In this document: piece after piece, positions 1 to 7,030 of the stretch
How the letters are laid out: the number at the start of each line of letters is the position of its first letter
Numbering within the stretch: the stretch's first letter is position 1
Source of the DNA: Bacteroidales bacterium
Lineage (GTDB): Bacteria > Bacteroidota > Bacteroidia > Bacteroidales > UBA4417
DNA: 9,060 nucleotides
Assembly (NCBI GenBank): GCA_025350385.1
Contig: JANXXZ010000204.1
Coordinates: 1-9,060, forward strand
Reading direction: 5' to 3'
Translations under genes and position numbers: made by a program
The notes under the pieces: model-generated
Databases searched by the model: none
Told to the model about the DNA's origin: nothing
What the model saw: the letters and a program-made list of their open reading frames with translations, nothing else

Positions 1-240
1 CTGTCGGGCGGCGAACAACAGCGTATTGCTGTGGCACGGGCACTGATGAACCATCCCACAGTGATTCTTGCTGATGAGCCATCAGGAAATCTTGATTCGG
101 TGAATGCCCGTGAATTACATGAGCTCTTCTTTACCCTGCGAAAAGAATTCAACCAGACCTTCGTTATTGTAACTCACAATGAAGAATTCGCCGATGGTTC
201 CGACCGGAAACTAACTATCGTGGACGGGGTTATCGGGTGA
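1..240 (+). CDS. lolD: LolD-like ABC transporter ATP-binding protein, C-terminal fragment (5' end outside window)
   Basis: The reading frame is open from base 1 to the TGA at 238-240 and gives the last 79 residues of an ABC ATPase. It opens with the ABC signature LSGGEQQR, followed by Walker B (VILADEPSGNLD, with the D-loop residues in SGNLDS) and the switch histidine in VTHN. Signature plus ADEPSGNLD is the pattern of the LolD/MacB family, whose ATPases pair with FtsX-like permeases to release lipoproteins from the inner membrane or drive efflux. Family members are usually about 220-230 residues, so roughly two thirds, including Walker A, lies upstream of the window. The GTG at base 31 falls inside the conserved domain and is not the true start. 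No permease gene follows, so any partner must lie upstream or elsewhere. The ATPase family is secure; the choice of LolD over MacB or another subfamily is inferred from the fragment. Confidence 0.88.
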   Translation: MSGGEQQRIAVARALMNHPTVILADEPSGNLDSVNARELHELFFTLRKEFNQTFVIVTHNEEFADGSDRKLTIVDGVIG

Positions 241-438
241 TAATTCCATATTTAAAAATGAAAATACATGTTGGCTGACTTCTATGAGGCTCCGATGCCT
301 TAAGACGGGCATATCAACCACTGTGTTATTGTTAAATATTCCTATTCATTTTGATTCATCTCCAATAAAACGAACCTTTTCACGTTATTTTTAGTTAATA
401 CCAGAGTTAAAAATTTAAAGCAATAAGATTGTCCTTAC

Positions 439-3400
439 ATGAAGATTAATATTAAACCAAGATACCGTCATTCCTCACTAGTAATATTCTTTATCATTTT
501 TACAGGAATCCTTTTTAATACCCGGGCCGATGCCCAGGTTAAGCCCTCTGATGAATATTCAGTAACGCTTAAGTCGGCTGACAATTTCTTTACCGCAAAA
601 GACTATGCTAATGCATTAACATCCTATAAAAAAGCTGACCAACTCAAACCGGGTCAGAAAGAGGTCTTGAATCGTATTGATCAGATCAACACATTGCTGT
701 CTGCCAATGAGAAAGCAAAGAATACCCTTTTTGAGAATGCCGTTTTGAATGCTGAAAACTTTTTAAAAGTCAAAGATTATCCTTCGGCAAAAAGAGAGTA
801 CGAAAATGCGCTTGATATTGATCCCACAGCCCAGTATCCCAAGGATCGCCTTGCGCAGATCCGCAGTTTATACACCGATCCGAATGATATATCCCGCTAT
901 AACGAAGCAATGGCAAATGGCAACCAGGAACTCACGACTTCAAATTTTGATAAGGCGCGCAACTGGTTCGAAATTGCCCTCGCAGCAAAACCTGATGCCC
1001 GGACGGCTAAAGATAAAATTGCTGAAACTGACAAACTGAAGGCTGCAGCAATTATCAAAAAGAGTCAATACGATAAACTGGTAACAGCTGCCGATCTGTT
1101 ACTGAAAACTGAAAAAAGGACCGAAGCCCGTGTACAGTATCAATCAGCCGCCGACCTGATTCCTTCCGAACCCTACGCAAAACAAAAAATACAGGAAATC
1201 GTCAACTGGGCAAATGCTAAAAAATCCTTACAGGATTCATACGATAAAGCGATTGACCAGGCTGACCAGTTTTACATAGGCCGTGATTTTGCCAATGCCC
1301 GTGTTAAGTACCAGGAAGCGCTTAAAATAAAACAGGAAGCCCGGTATCCGAAGGAGATGCTTGACAAGACCGGCCAGGGTGAAGTTCGGCTTCAGTCAGT
1401 AAAAGAACGGTTTGATGCCTCCATTGCTTCAGCCGATAAATTCTACCAGGCGGGTGATACGGATTCTGCCTTACTTGGATACAAATCAGCACTTGCCATC
1501 ATTCCTGGATCCGAATATCCCCAATCAAAAATCACTGAGATTGAAAAAGGCATCACCGATCGCAACAGCCGTAAAGAAGCCTATGATATTGCCTTAAAAA
1601 ACGGGGACCAGTCATTGGGCGAAAACAAGTACGACATTTCCCTCGGATTTTTCCGTAATGCGCTGACTCTTTTCCCTGATGAAAAGTATCCAAAGGTTAA
1701 AATCGACGAAATCAATGCCTTGCTTGCCAGGAACAAATCGGTTGAAAATAATTATCTGAAAGCTATAGCCGACGGCGACGCAAGATTAAAGGAAAAGAAA
1801 TATACTGAGTCAGTCACAGCCTACCAGCAAGCGATTACGTTGAAACCTGCGGAGAAATACCCACAGGATAAGATTGCCGAGATTAATAAGTTGCTTGAAG
1901 GAATGAAATCGCAGGAAGAGAATTATACTGCTGCCATTTCACACGCCGACCAGTCGCTCAAAGAGCTTAAATACCCCGAAGCGCTAACTGCTTACCAGGA
2001 AGCTGCAGGAATCAAACCCAACGAAAAGTATCCGAAAGATAAAATACTGACCATTAACGGAATCCTGTCCAAACAAAAGGCTGAGCAGGAAAAGTATGAT
2101 AATGCACTTGCCGCCGCCGACAAAGCCTATTCCGACAGGAACATGAAAATTGCGCTTGCGCAATACCAGGTTGCTTCAGTCATTAAGCCCACCGAGCAAT
2201 ATCCTCTTGACAAAATAGCTGCCATCAACATCCTTTTGAAGGATGAAAAAGCACGGGAGGAAATGTACCAGCAAGCCATTACAACCGGTGACAAGTTAAT
2301 GACAACCAAAGAATATGAACGTGCCCTTGCAGCATACCAGGAAGCTAAAAGCATTAAGCCCGACGAAAAATACCCGGATCGGAAGATAACGGAAATCAAT
2401 GCTGCACTTGAATCCATTAAATCAGCAGATCAAAATTACCTTAAGTTCATTTCGGATGGAGATGCTGCATTCACTGAAAAGAAATATACCGAATCCATTG
2501 CTGCGTTTCAATCAGCATTGAAAATCAAGCCGGCTGAAACCTATCCAAAAGATAAAATTACAGTAATTAATAAGTTGCTCGCTGATCAGAAACAACTGGA
2601 TGATAATTATACCAAAGTTATCGCTTCTGCTGATAAAGCATTCACTTCCAAGAACTACTCTGAAGCACTCACAGTATACCAGCAGGCACTTTCATTGAAA
2701 GCAAATGAGAAATATCCACAGGATAAGGTTACCGAAATTAACGACTTGCTTGCTGACCTGAAAAACAAGGATGAGGCTTTTACCGCTGCGGTTACCCGTG
2801 CTGATCTGGCTTTTGAGGAAAAGAAATATGCTGATGCACTAGGGGCTTTCCAGGAAGCTGCCGGAATAAAGGCAGGTGAGAAGTATCCAAAAGACAAAAT
2901 TGCCGAAATCAACGGTATCCTTGCAGCCGAAAAGGCAAAGCAGGACAGTTATACAGCAGTCATTGCCAAAGCTGACAAATCATTTACAGACAAGCAATAT
3001 ACACAGGCAATTGCTGATTATAATCAGGCTTCAACCATCAATCCCGCCGAGCAATATCCGGGCACCAGGATAGCTGAGATCAATGGAATCCTTGCCGACC
3101 TGAAGGCTAAACAGGAATCTTACGATAAAGCAATCGCTGATGGCGATAAATTACTGGCCGACAAAAAATATGAAGATGCCATTTCTGCTTATAACCAGGC
3201 TTTGGTTGCAAAACCGGGAGAAAAATACCCCGGTGAAAAAATTGCCCAGATCAATATGATAATGAATGGTATCAAGGCTAACGAAGAAAACTACAGCAAA
3301 GCAATTGCAGAGGCTGATGGAGCTTTAGCCGGAAAGAAATATACGGATGCAATCACCGCTTACAAATCGGCTCTTACCTTGAAACCGGCTGAAAAATATC

Positions 3401-5154
3401 CACAGGACAAGATTGCCGAAATCGAAGGGATCCTTGCGGATTTAAATGCAAGAGATGACTCATATTCCAAGGCGATCAACGAAGCAGATGAATTCTTTAC
3501 CGCGATGAAATACAACGAATCCATTGCCGCATATCAACAGGCGATGACCTTAAAACCCGGTGAAAAGTATCCTGTTGAAAAAATAGCTGAAGCCCAAGGA
3601 ATCCTTTCTGACATTAAAGCGAAACAGGCTGAGTATGATAAATCCGTCACCGAAGGCGACAAAGAGCTGGCGGCAAAGAAATACAATGAAGCGCTTGCAG
3701 CTTTCCAGATAGCTTCTGCGGCTAAGCCTTCAGAAGATTACCCGAAACAGAAAATAAGTACGATAAATACAATCCTCGCCGAACTTAAGTCGAAAGACGA
3801 TAGTTTCGCGAAGGCTGTTTTAGATGGTGATGCCTTCTTTACCGCGCAAAAATACCGCGAAGCAATGGAGCCTTACCAAAGGGCAACTACCCTTAAAACG
3901 GAGGAATCCTATCCGAAAGATCAACTTGTTAAGATCAATCAATTCCTTGCCGAACAGAAAAAGATCGAAGATCAATATGGGAAGCTTATAGGCGATGCTG
4001 ATAAACTACTTAATGACAAGAAATACCAGACTGCACTAACGGCTTTTCAGGAAGCATCCGCTCTTAAACCTTCGGAGCAATACCCAAAAGATAAGATCAT
4101 ATCAATCAACGGAACGCTTACTGATCTGCAGGCAAAAGACCAGGCCTATAACAAAGCCCTGGCCGAAGGCGACGCAAAACTTGCCTCTGGCGATCTGAAC
4201 CCGGCCATCGCTGCTTATACAGCTGCTTCGGAAATCAAACCAGGCGAAACGTATCCAAAAGAAAAGATCGCTGCTATCCAGCTGCAAATCAAGGCCATTG
4301 ACGATCGATATGCTAAAGCACTGGCCACTGGCGACACTAAACTGAAAGCCAAAAATTATTCCGATGCATTAAACGCTTACCAGCAAGCCCTCGAAATCAA
4401 GCCCGGAGAACAATACCCGAAAGATAAAATAGCGCAGATCAATGATGCCCTGCTGCGTGAAAAGGAAGAACTTGAGAAGATGTACACTGCATATATTGCA
4501 GAAGGTGATAAACAACTGGCAGCCCAGGATTATGTGAATGCTAAAAGCGCCTTTGTTAAAGCTTCAGGTATTAAAACGTCGGAGCAATACCCTAAGGATA
4601 AACTCATCGAAATAAACAATGTTTTGCTGGCACAGGCTAAAGCAGCCAGGGAAGAATACGACAAAGCCATCGTTGAAGCCGACAAGTTATATGCAGCAAA
4701 GGTTCTTGATCAGGCTATCGATGCTTATGAAAAAGCAGCCTCCCTTAAGCCAGATGAAACCTATCCCGGTGAAATGGTGCGCAAGATCAAGCAATATATT
4801 ACTGATCATTCCATAAAGGACATTAACTCAACCACTGTATTTATTGCTGCGGGCGACGAGAAAAAATTCAGTTTCACTTCACTTGAGCCAAGGCTTAAAA
4901 CCAATAATTACGTAATGATCCGAGCCAAAGCTTCCGCCAACGGAACTCCAAAGGTATATTTTAATTATGGACGCGATAACGCCAAGAACGGTGGTATCGT
5001 GCTTCGTACCATCAGTGATAAGAATGGAGTCGACTACATCATACGCCTTGCCGGCCAGGATAAATGGTACCGCGAGGACAACAACTGGGTGAGTATCTAT
5101 ACCGAAGGAAGCGGGATAGAGGTAAGCCGGATCCAGGTATCGCAGGGAGAATAG
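439..5154 (+). CDS. Giant exported TPR-like repeat protein with C-terminal beta-rich domain
   Basis: This encodes 1571 residues and no precise function is recognisable. Residues 1-32 look like a Sec signal peptide: a basic start (KPRYRH), a hydrophobic core at about 13-26 (LVIFFIIFTGILF) and an ADA|Q cleavage site. No lipobox cysteine is present. Residues 40-1462 form 25 tandem units of about 57 residues. Each unit has a TPR-like helical pair (Y..AI..AD..F, then KKY..A..AY..A..LKP) followed by EKYPKDKIAEIN.LL, which suggests a third helix. The first six units are more diverged. Residues 1463-1571 are a different domain, rich in alternating hydrophobic and aromatic positions (YVMIRAKA, KVYFNYG, WVSIYTEG), probably a beta sandwich of carbohydrate-binding type. 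No type IX secretion C-terminal signal is apparent, so a periplasmic or envelope location is most likely. A long solenoid with a terminal binding module suggests a scaffold or spacer role, which is inference. It starts 198 bp after the ABC gene and is probably transcribed separately. Confidence 0.93.
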   Translation: MKINIKPRYRHSSLVIFFIIFTGILFNTRADAQVKPSDEYSVTLKSADNFFTAKDYANALTSYKKADQLKPGQKEVLNRIDQINTLLSANEKAKNTLFENAVLNAENFLKVKDYPSAKREYENALDIDPTAQYPKDRLAQIRSLYTDPNDISRYNEAMANGNQELTTSNFDKARNWFEIALAAKPDARTAKDKIAETDKLKAAAIIKKSQYDKLVTAADLLLKTEKRTEARVQYQSAADLIPSEPYAKQKIQEIVNWANAKKSLQDSYDKAIDQADQFYIGRDFANARVKYQEALKIKQEARYPKEMLDKTGQGEVRLQSVKERFDASIASADKFYQAGDTDSALLGYKSALAIIPGSEYPQSKITEIEKGITDRNSRKEAYDIALKNGDQSLGENKYDISLGFFRNALTLFPDEKYPKVKIDEINALLARNKSVENNYLKAIADGDARLKEKKYTESVTAYQQAITLKPAEKYPQDKIAEINKLLEGMKSQEENYTAAISHADQSLKELKYPEALTAYQEAAGIKPNEKYPKDKILTINGILSKQKAEQEKYDNALAAADKAYSDRNMKIALAQYQVASVIKPTEQYPLDKIAAINILLKDEKAREEMYQQAITTGDKLMTTKEYERALAAYQEAKSIKPDEKYPDRKITEINAALESIKSADQNYLKFISDGDAAFTEKKYTESIAAFQSALKIKPAETYPKDKITVINKLLADQKQLDDNYTKVIASADKAFTSKNYSEALTVYQQALSLKANEKYPQDKVTEINDLLADLKNKDEAFTAAVTRADLAFEEKKYADALGAFQEAAGIKAGEKYPKDKIAEINGILAAEKAKQDSYTAVIAKADKSFTDKQYTQAIADYNQASTINPAEQYPGTRIAEINGILADLKAKQESYDKAIADGDKLLADKKYEDAISAYNQALVAKPGEKYPGEKIAQINMIMNGIKANEENYSKAIAEADGALAGKKYTDAITAYKSALTLKPAEKYPQDKIAEIEGILADLNARDDSYSKAINEADEFFTAMKYNESIAAYQQAMTLKPGEKYPVEKIAEAQGILSDIKAKQAEYDKSVTEGDKELAAKKYNEALAAFQIASAAKPSEDYPKQKISTINTILAELKSKDDSFAKAVLDGDAFFTAQKYREAMEPYQRATTLKTEESYPKDQLVKINQFLAEQKKIEDQYGKLIGDADKLLNDKKYQTALTAFQEASALKPSEQYPKDKIISINGTLTDLQAKDQAYNKALAEGDAKLASGDLNPAIAAYTAASEIKPGETYPKEKIAAIQLQIKAIDDRYAKALATGDTKLKAKNYSDALNAYQQALEIKPGEQYPKDKIAQINDALLREKEELEKMYTAYIAEGDKQLAAQDYVNAKSAFVKASGIKTSEQYPKDKLIEINNVLLAQAKAAREEYDKAIVEADKLYAAKVLDQAIDAYEKAASLKPDETYPGEMVRKIKQYITDHSIKDINSTTVFIAAGDEKKFSFTSLEPRLKTNNYVMIRAKASANGTPKVYFNYGRDNAKNGGIVLRTISDKNGVDYIIRLAGQDKWYREDNNWVSIYTEGSGIEVSRIQVSQGE
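556..4824 (+). repeat. 25 tandem coding repeats of about 171 bp (57 residues)
   Basis: I divided the protein at the conserved aromatic (Y or F) that begins each unit. The first unit starts at residue 40 and the last ends at residue 1462. Units 3-21 are all 57 residues. Units 1, 23 and 24 are 58, unit 2 is 56, the final unit is about 56, and unit 22 (4147-4308) is 54 because three residues are missing before the next unit. The best conserved block is E(K/Q)YPKDKIAEIN. Units 7-21 are the most regular, while units 1-6 lose the YP or the KDKI in places. At DNA level the copies differ at many third positions, so these are old, selected repeats and not a recent identical expansion. Confidence 0.93.
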
Positions 5155-5273
5155 GGATTTCGGATTTCGGAACGCTTATCGCTAAATCTTGTATATAGAA
5201 CTATGCACTCAGCAATGAGCACTATGCACCATGCACCATGCACCTGGCATCCGGCGCCCGGCACTGAGCGCTA
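5155..5273 (+). repeat. Degenerate heptamer array (period 7 bp, about 17 units) directly after a stop codon
   Basis: From the first base after the TAG at 5152-5154, the sequence can be read as 17 consecutive 7-bp units. Position 2 is G in 15 of 17 and position 4 is A in 12 of 17. Examples are GGATTTC at 5155 and 5162, GGAACGC at 5169, TGCACTC at 5204, TGCACCA at 5225 and 5232, and GGCACTG at 5260. The middle of the array (5176-5196) is the weakest. The remaining 69 bases to the next gene lose the period. I do not recognise it as a protein-binding site or a transcription terminator. It resembles in kind the short tandem heptamer repeats described in cyanobacteria. Confidence 0.75.
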
Positions 5274-5303
5274 ATATCCCTCCCGCCGTCTCATAATATT
5301 TTG

Positions 5304-5311
5304 CACCTTTG
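5304..5311 (+). promoter_or_regulatory. Possible Bacteroidota -7 promoter element (CACCTTTG)
   Basis: CACCTTTG matches the Bacteroidota -7 consensus TAnnTTTG at five of its six fixed positions and ends 31 bases before the ATG at 5343. A second TTTG lies just upstream at 5300-5303. I see no convincing TTG-type -33 element at the expected distance, where the heptamer array ends. It is the best candidate for transcription of the class V enzyme gene, but the match is imperfect. Confidence 0.35.
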
Positions 5312-5342
5312 CAGTCCTATCCTGTAAAGTATACATTCACTT

Positions 5343-6845
5343 ATGTCAAGTCTCAGCGAACATTTTTCCGGTTTCCGGAAAGGAATAATCGGTAATGAAC
5401 TCCAATATAAAACACCATACGGCACCCAAACCCTTCTTTATGCCGATTGGGTTGCCAGCGGCCGCCTTTATGCCGCCATTGAAGAACGGCTTTCGAATGT
5501 AATCGGCCCCTGGGTAGGCAATACCCATACCGAAACCAGCGAAACCGGTCAGCTGATGACCAAAGCCTATCAACATGCTCACCTGCTGATAAAGAAGCAT
5601 GTAAATGCTGCTCCGACTGATGTTCTTATTACTGCCGGTTTCGGCATGACCGGTGCCCTGGTTAAATTCCAGCGCATCCTCAACCTTAAATCCTGTGGCC
5701 GCAGAGAAGGGATCAACTGCCTACCCGAAAACGAGCGTCCTGTAGTGTTCATAACACACATGGAGCATCATTCCAACCAAACTTCGTGGTATTATACCAT
5801 AGCAGATGTTGTGGTGGTCCCGCCCGGTGAAGGCCTGTTGATTGATCCGGAACAACTGCAGATACTGTTAAAACAGTATGATAAGCGCCATATGAAGATC
5901 GGTTCGTTTACAGCCTGCAGTAATGTTACCGGGATTGAAACTCCCTACCATGAACTGGCGCGCATTATGCACGAAGCGGGAGGTTATTGCTTTATTGATT
6001 TTGCCGCTTCTGCTCCTTATGCTGATATAAATATGCACCCGGCCGATCCGCTTGAGAAACTGGATGCTATCTTCTTTTCTCCCCATAAGTTCCTGGGCGG
6101 CCCCGGATCATCCGGAGTTCTTATTTTCGATTCCGCATTATACCATCGCGACGACCCTGACCAACCAGGTGGCGGCACTGTGGACTGGACCAACCCGTGG
6201 GGCGAATTCAAATTTGTTGACGACATAGAAGCCCGCGAGGACGGCGGTACTCCAGGTTTCCTGCAGGCTATGAAGACAGCCCTTTCGCTGGAACTGAAAG
6301 ATCAGATGGATGTAGCTAAAATGAGGTTGCGGGAGGCAGAATTGGTCGAATTGGCATTCAGTAGTATGGAAAAAATTCCAGGTCTGCACATATTGGCTGA
6401 CAATGTTCGCAACCGGCTGGGCATTATGTCATTTTACCTTGATAATATTCACTATAACCTTGTAGTAAAATTACTCAGCGACCGCTTCGGGGTACAGGTG
6501 CGCGGGGGATGCGCCTGTGCCGGAACTTATGGTCATTTCCTGCTGGATGTAAGCTACGAAAAATCCAAAGAAATCACCGATCGGATCACCCATGGCGATC
6601 TTTCACAAAAACCCGGCTGGATCAGGTTATCCCTGCATCCGACTATGACAGACCAGGAAGTAGAATTTACAGTGGAAGCTATTCGACTTATCTCGCTCCA
6701 TCATAAAGAATGGGGCCGCGATTATCTGTATAACAAGCATACCAACGAATTCATCCACATGGACGAATGGCACCAAAAAGATAAGCTGATTGCGGGATGG
6801 TTTACTTTGAAAGGGACAGGGGACGAGGGACGTGAAATTCGGTAA
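5343..6845 (+). CDS. Class V aminotransferase-fold PLP enzyme, cysteine desulfurase/selenocysteine lyase-like
   Basis: This encodes 500 residues of a fold-type I PLP enzyme related to NifS/SufS. Visible motifs in order: ADWVASGR (34-41) near the N-terminus; AGFGMTGAL (98-106), the PLP phosphate loop region; EHHSN (141-145), with the histidine that stacks on PLP in SufS; IDFAASAP (218-225), with the aspartate D219 that pairs with the pyridine nitrogen; SPHKFLGGPG (246-255), with the Schiff-base lysine K249; EDGGTPG (299-305); and RGGCACAG (387-394). Aligned with RxGHHCA of SufS, C392 falls on the catalytic cysteine and C390 is an extra cysteine. The Gln after D219 that contacts PLP in SufS (DxAQ) is Ala222 here. 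At 500 residues it is about 90 longer than SufS. The reaction is probably sulfur transfer from cysteine, but another class V reaction cannot be excluded. Residues 491-500 are encoded by a heptamer array. The cysteine synthase gene follows after 185 bp. Confidence 0.88.
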   Translation: MSSLSEHFSGFRKGIIGNELQYKTPYGTQTLLYADWVASGRLYAAIEERLSNVIGPWVGNTHTETSETGQLMTKAYQHAHLLIKKHVNAAPTDVLITAGFGMTGALVKFQRILNLKSCGRREGINCLPENERPVVFITHMEHHSNQTSWYYTIADVVVVPPGEGLLIDPEQLQILLKQYDKRHMKIGSFTACSNVTGIETPYHELARIMHEAGGYCFIDFAASAPYADINMHPADPLEKLDAIFFSPHKFLGGPGSSGVLIFDSALYHRDDPDQPGGGTVDWTNPWGEFKFVDDIEAREDGGTPGFLQAMKTALSLELKDQMDVAKMRLREAELVELAFSSMEKIPGLHILADNVRNRLGIMSFYLDNIHYNLVVKLLSDRFGVQVRGGCACAGTYGHFLLDVSYEKSKEITDRITHGDLSQKPGWIRLSLHPTMTDQEVEFTVEAIRLISLHHKEWGRDYLYNKHTNEFIHMDEWHQKDKLIAGWFTLKGTGDEGREIR

Positions 6846-6868
6846 ATGGTAGATGGTACTCGGTACTC
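6813..6868 (+). repeat. Heptamer array (8 units of 7 bp) overlapping the 3' end and stop of the class V enzyme gene
   Basis: Eight consecutive 7-bp units run without a gap. They include GGGACGA at 6820, GGGACGT at 6827, GGTAGAT at 6848 and a perfect tandem GGTACTC at 6855 and 6862. Position 2 is G in seven of eight and position 4 is A in all eight. The array starts on a codon boundary, encodes residues 491-500 (GTGDEGREIR) and the TAA at 6843-6845, and ends 23 bases past the stop. It shares period, orientation and the loose pattern nGnAnnn with the array at 5155-5273. Confidence 0.78.
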
Positions 6869-6952
6869 TTCAAGTTACTTGCTTTGTCTTTGATTTATAT
6901 AAACTCCAAAAGTATCCCTGAGTAAATTAAATCTTTTGATTATGACTTTTTA

Positions 6953-6960
6953 TATATTTG
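6953..6960 (+). promoter_or_regulatory. Bacteroidota -7 promoter element (TATATTTG)
   Basis: TATATTTG is an exact match to the TAnnTTTG -7 consensus of Bacteroidota housekeeping promoters and lies 70 bases upstream of the cysteine synthase ATG at 7031. A TTTTG at 6934-6938 could serve as the upstream element, but the 14-base spacing is shorter than usual. If active, it would make the cysteine synthase gene its own transcription unit, with a leader of about 60 bases. No riboswitch-like structure is evident in that leader. Confidence 0.5.
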
Positions 6961-7030
6961 CCACAATTAAGTTTTCAACTCATTTGCAAGTTCTGAATAA
7001 CGACCGGGTTACTTCCAATTTTTCCTTCCA

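Noticed and set aside
31..33. GTG as a start codon for the ABC ATPase
   Set aside because: It lies just after the ABC signature motif, and the frame upstream encodes LSGGEQQRIA to the window edge.
285..302. Hairpin TGAGGC ... GCCTTA after the ABC gene
   Set aside because: It is a 6-bp stem with one wobble pair and no following T-run. It does not support a terminator call.
346..353. TCATTTTG as a -7 element for the repeat-protein gene
   Set aside because: It matches five of the six fixed positions of TAnnTTTG, but there is no properly spaced upstream element in an AT-rich region where chance matches are common.
2127..2912. Minus-strand open frames of 96 and 85 codons within the repeat gene
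   Set aside because: They are antisense to successive repeat units, share the unit periodicity, and encode no recognisable domain. They reflect the repeated codon usage of the plus-strand gene.
556..4824. CRISPR or recently amplified DNA repeat
   Set aside because: The 171-bp units are continuous coding sequence with many synonymous differences and no spacers.
4825..5154. Type IX secretion C-terminal sorting domain on the repeat protein
   Set aside because: The end lacks the usual short CTD pattern with its glycine and basic lysine-rich final strand, so surface export by this route is not supported by eye.
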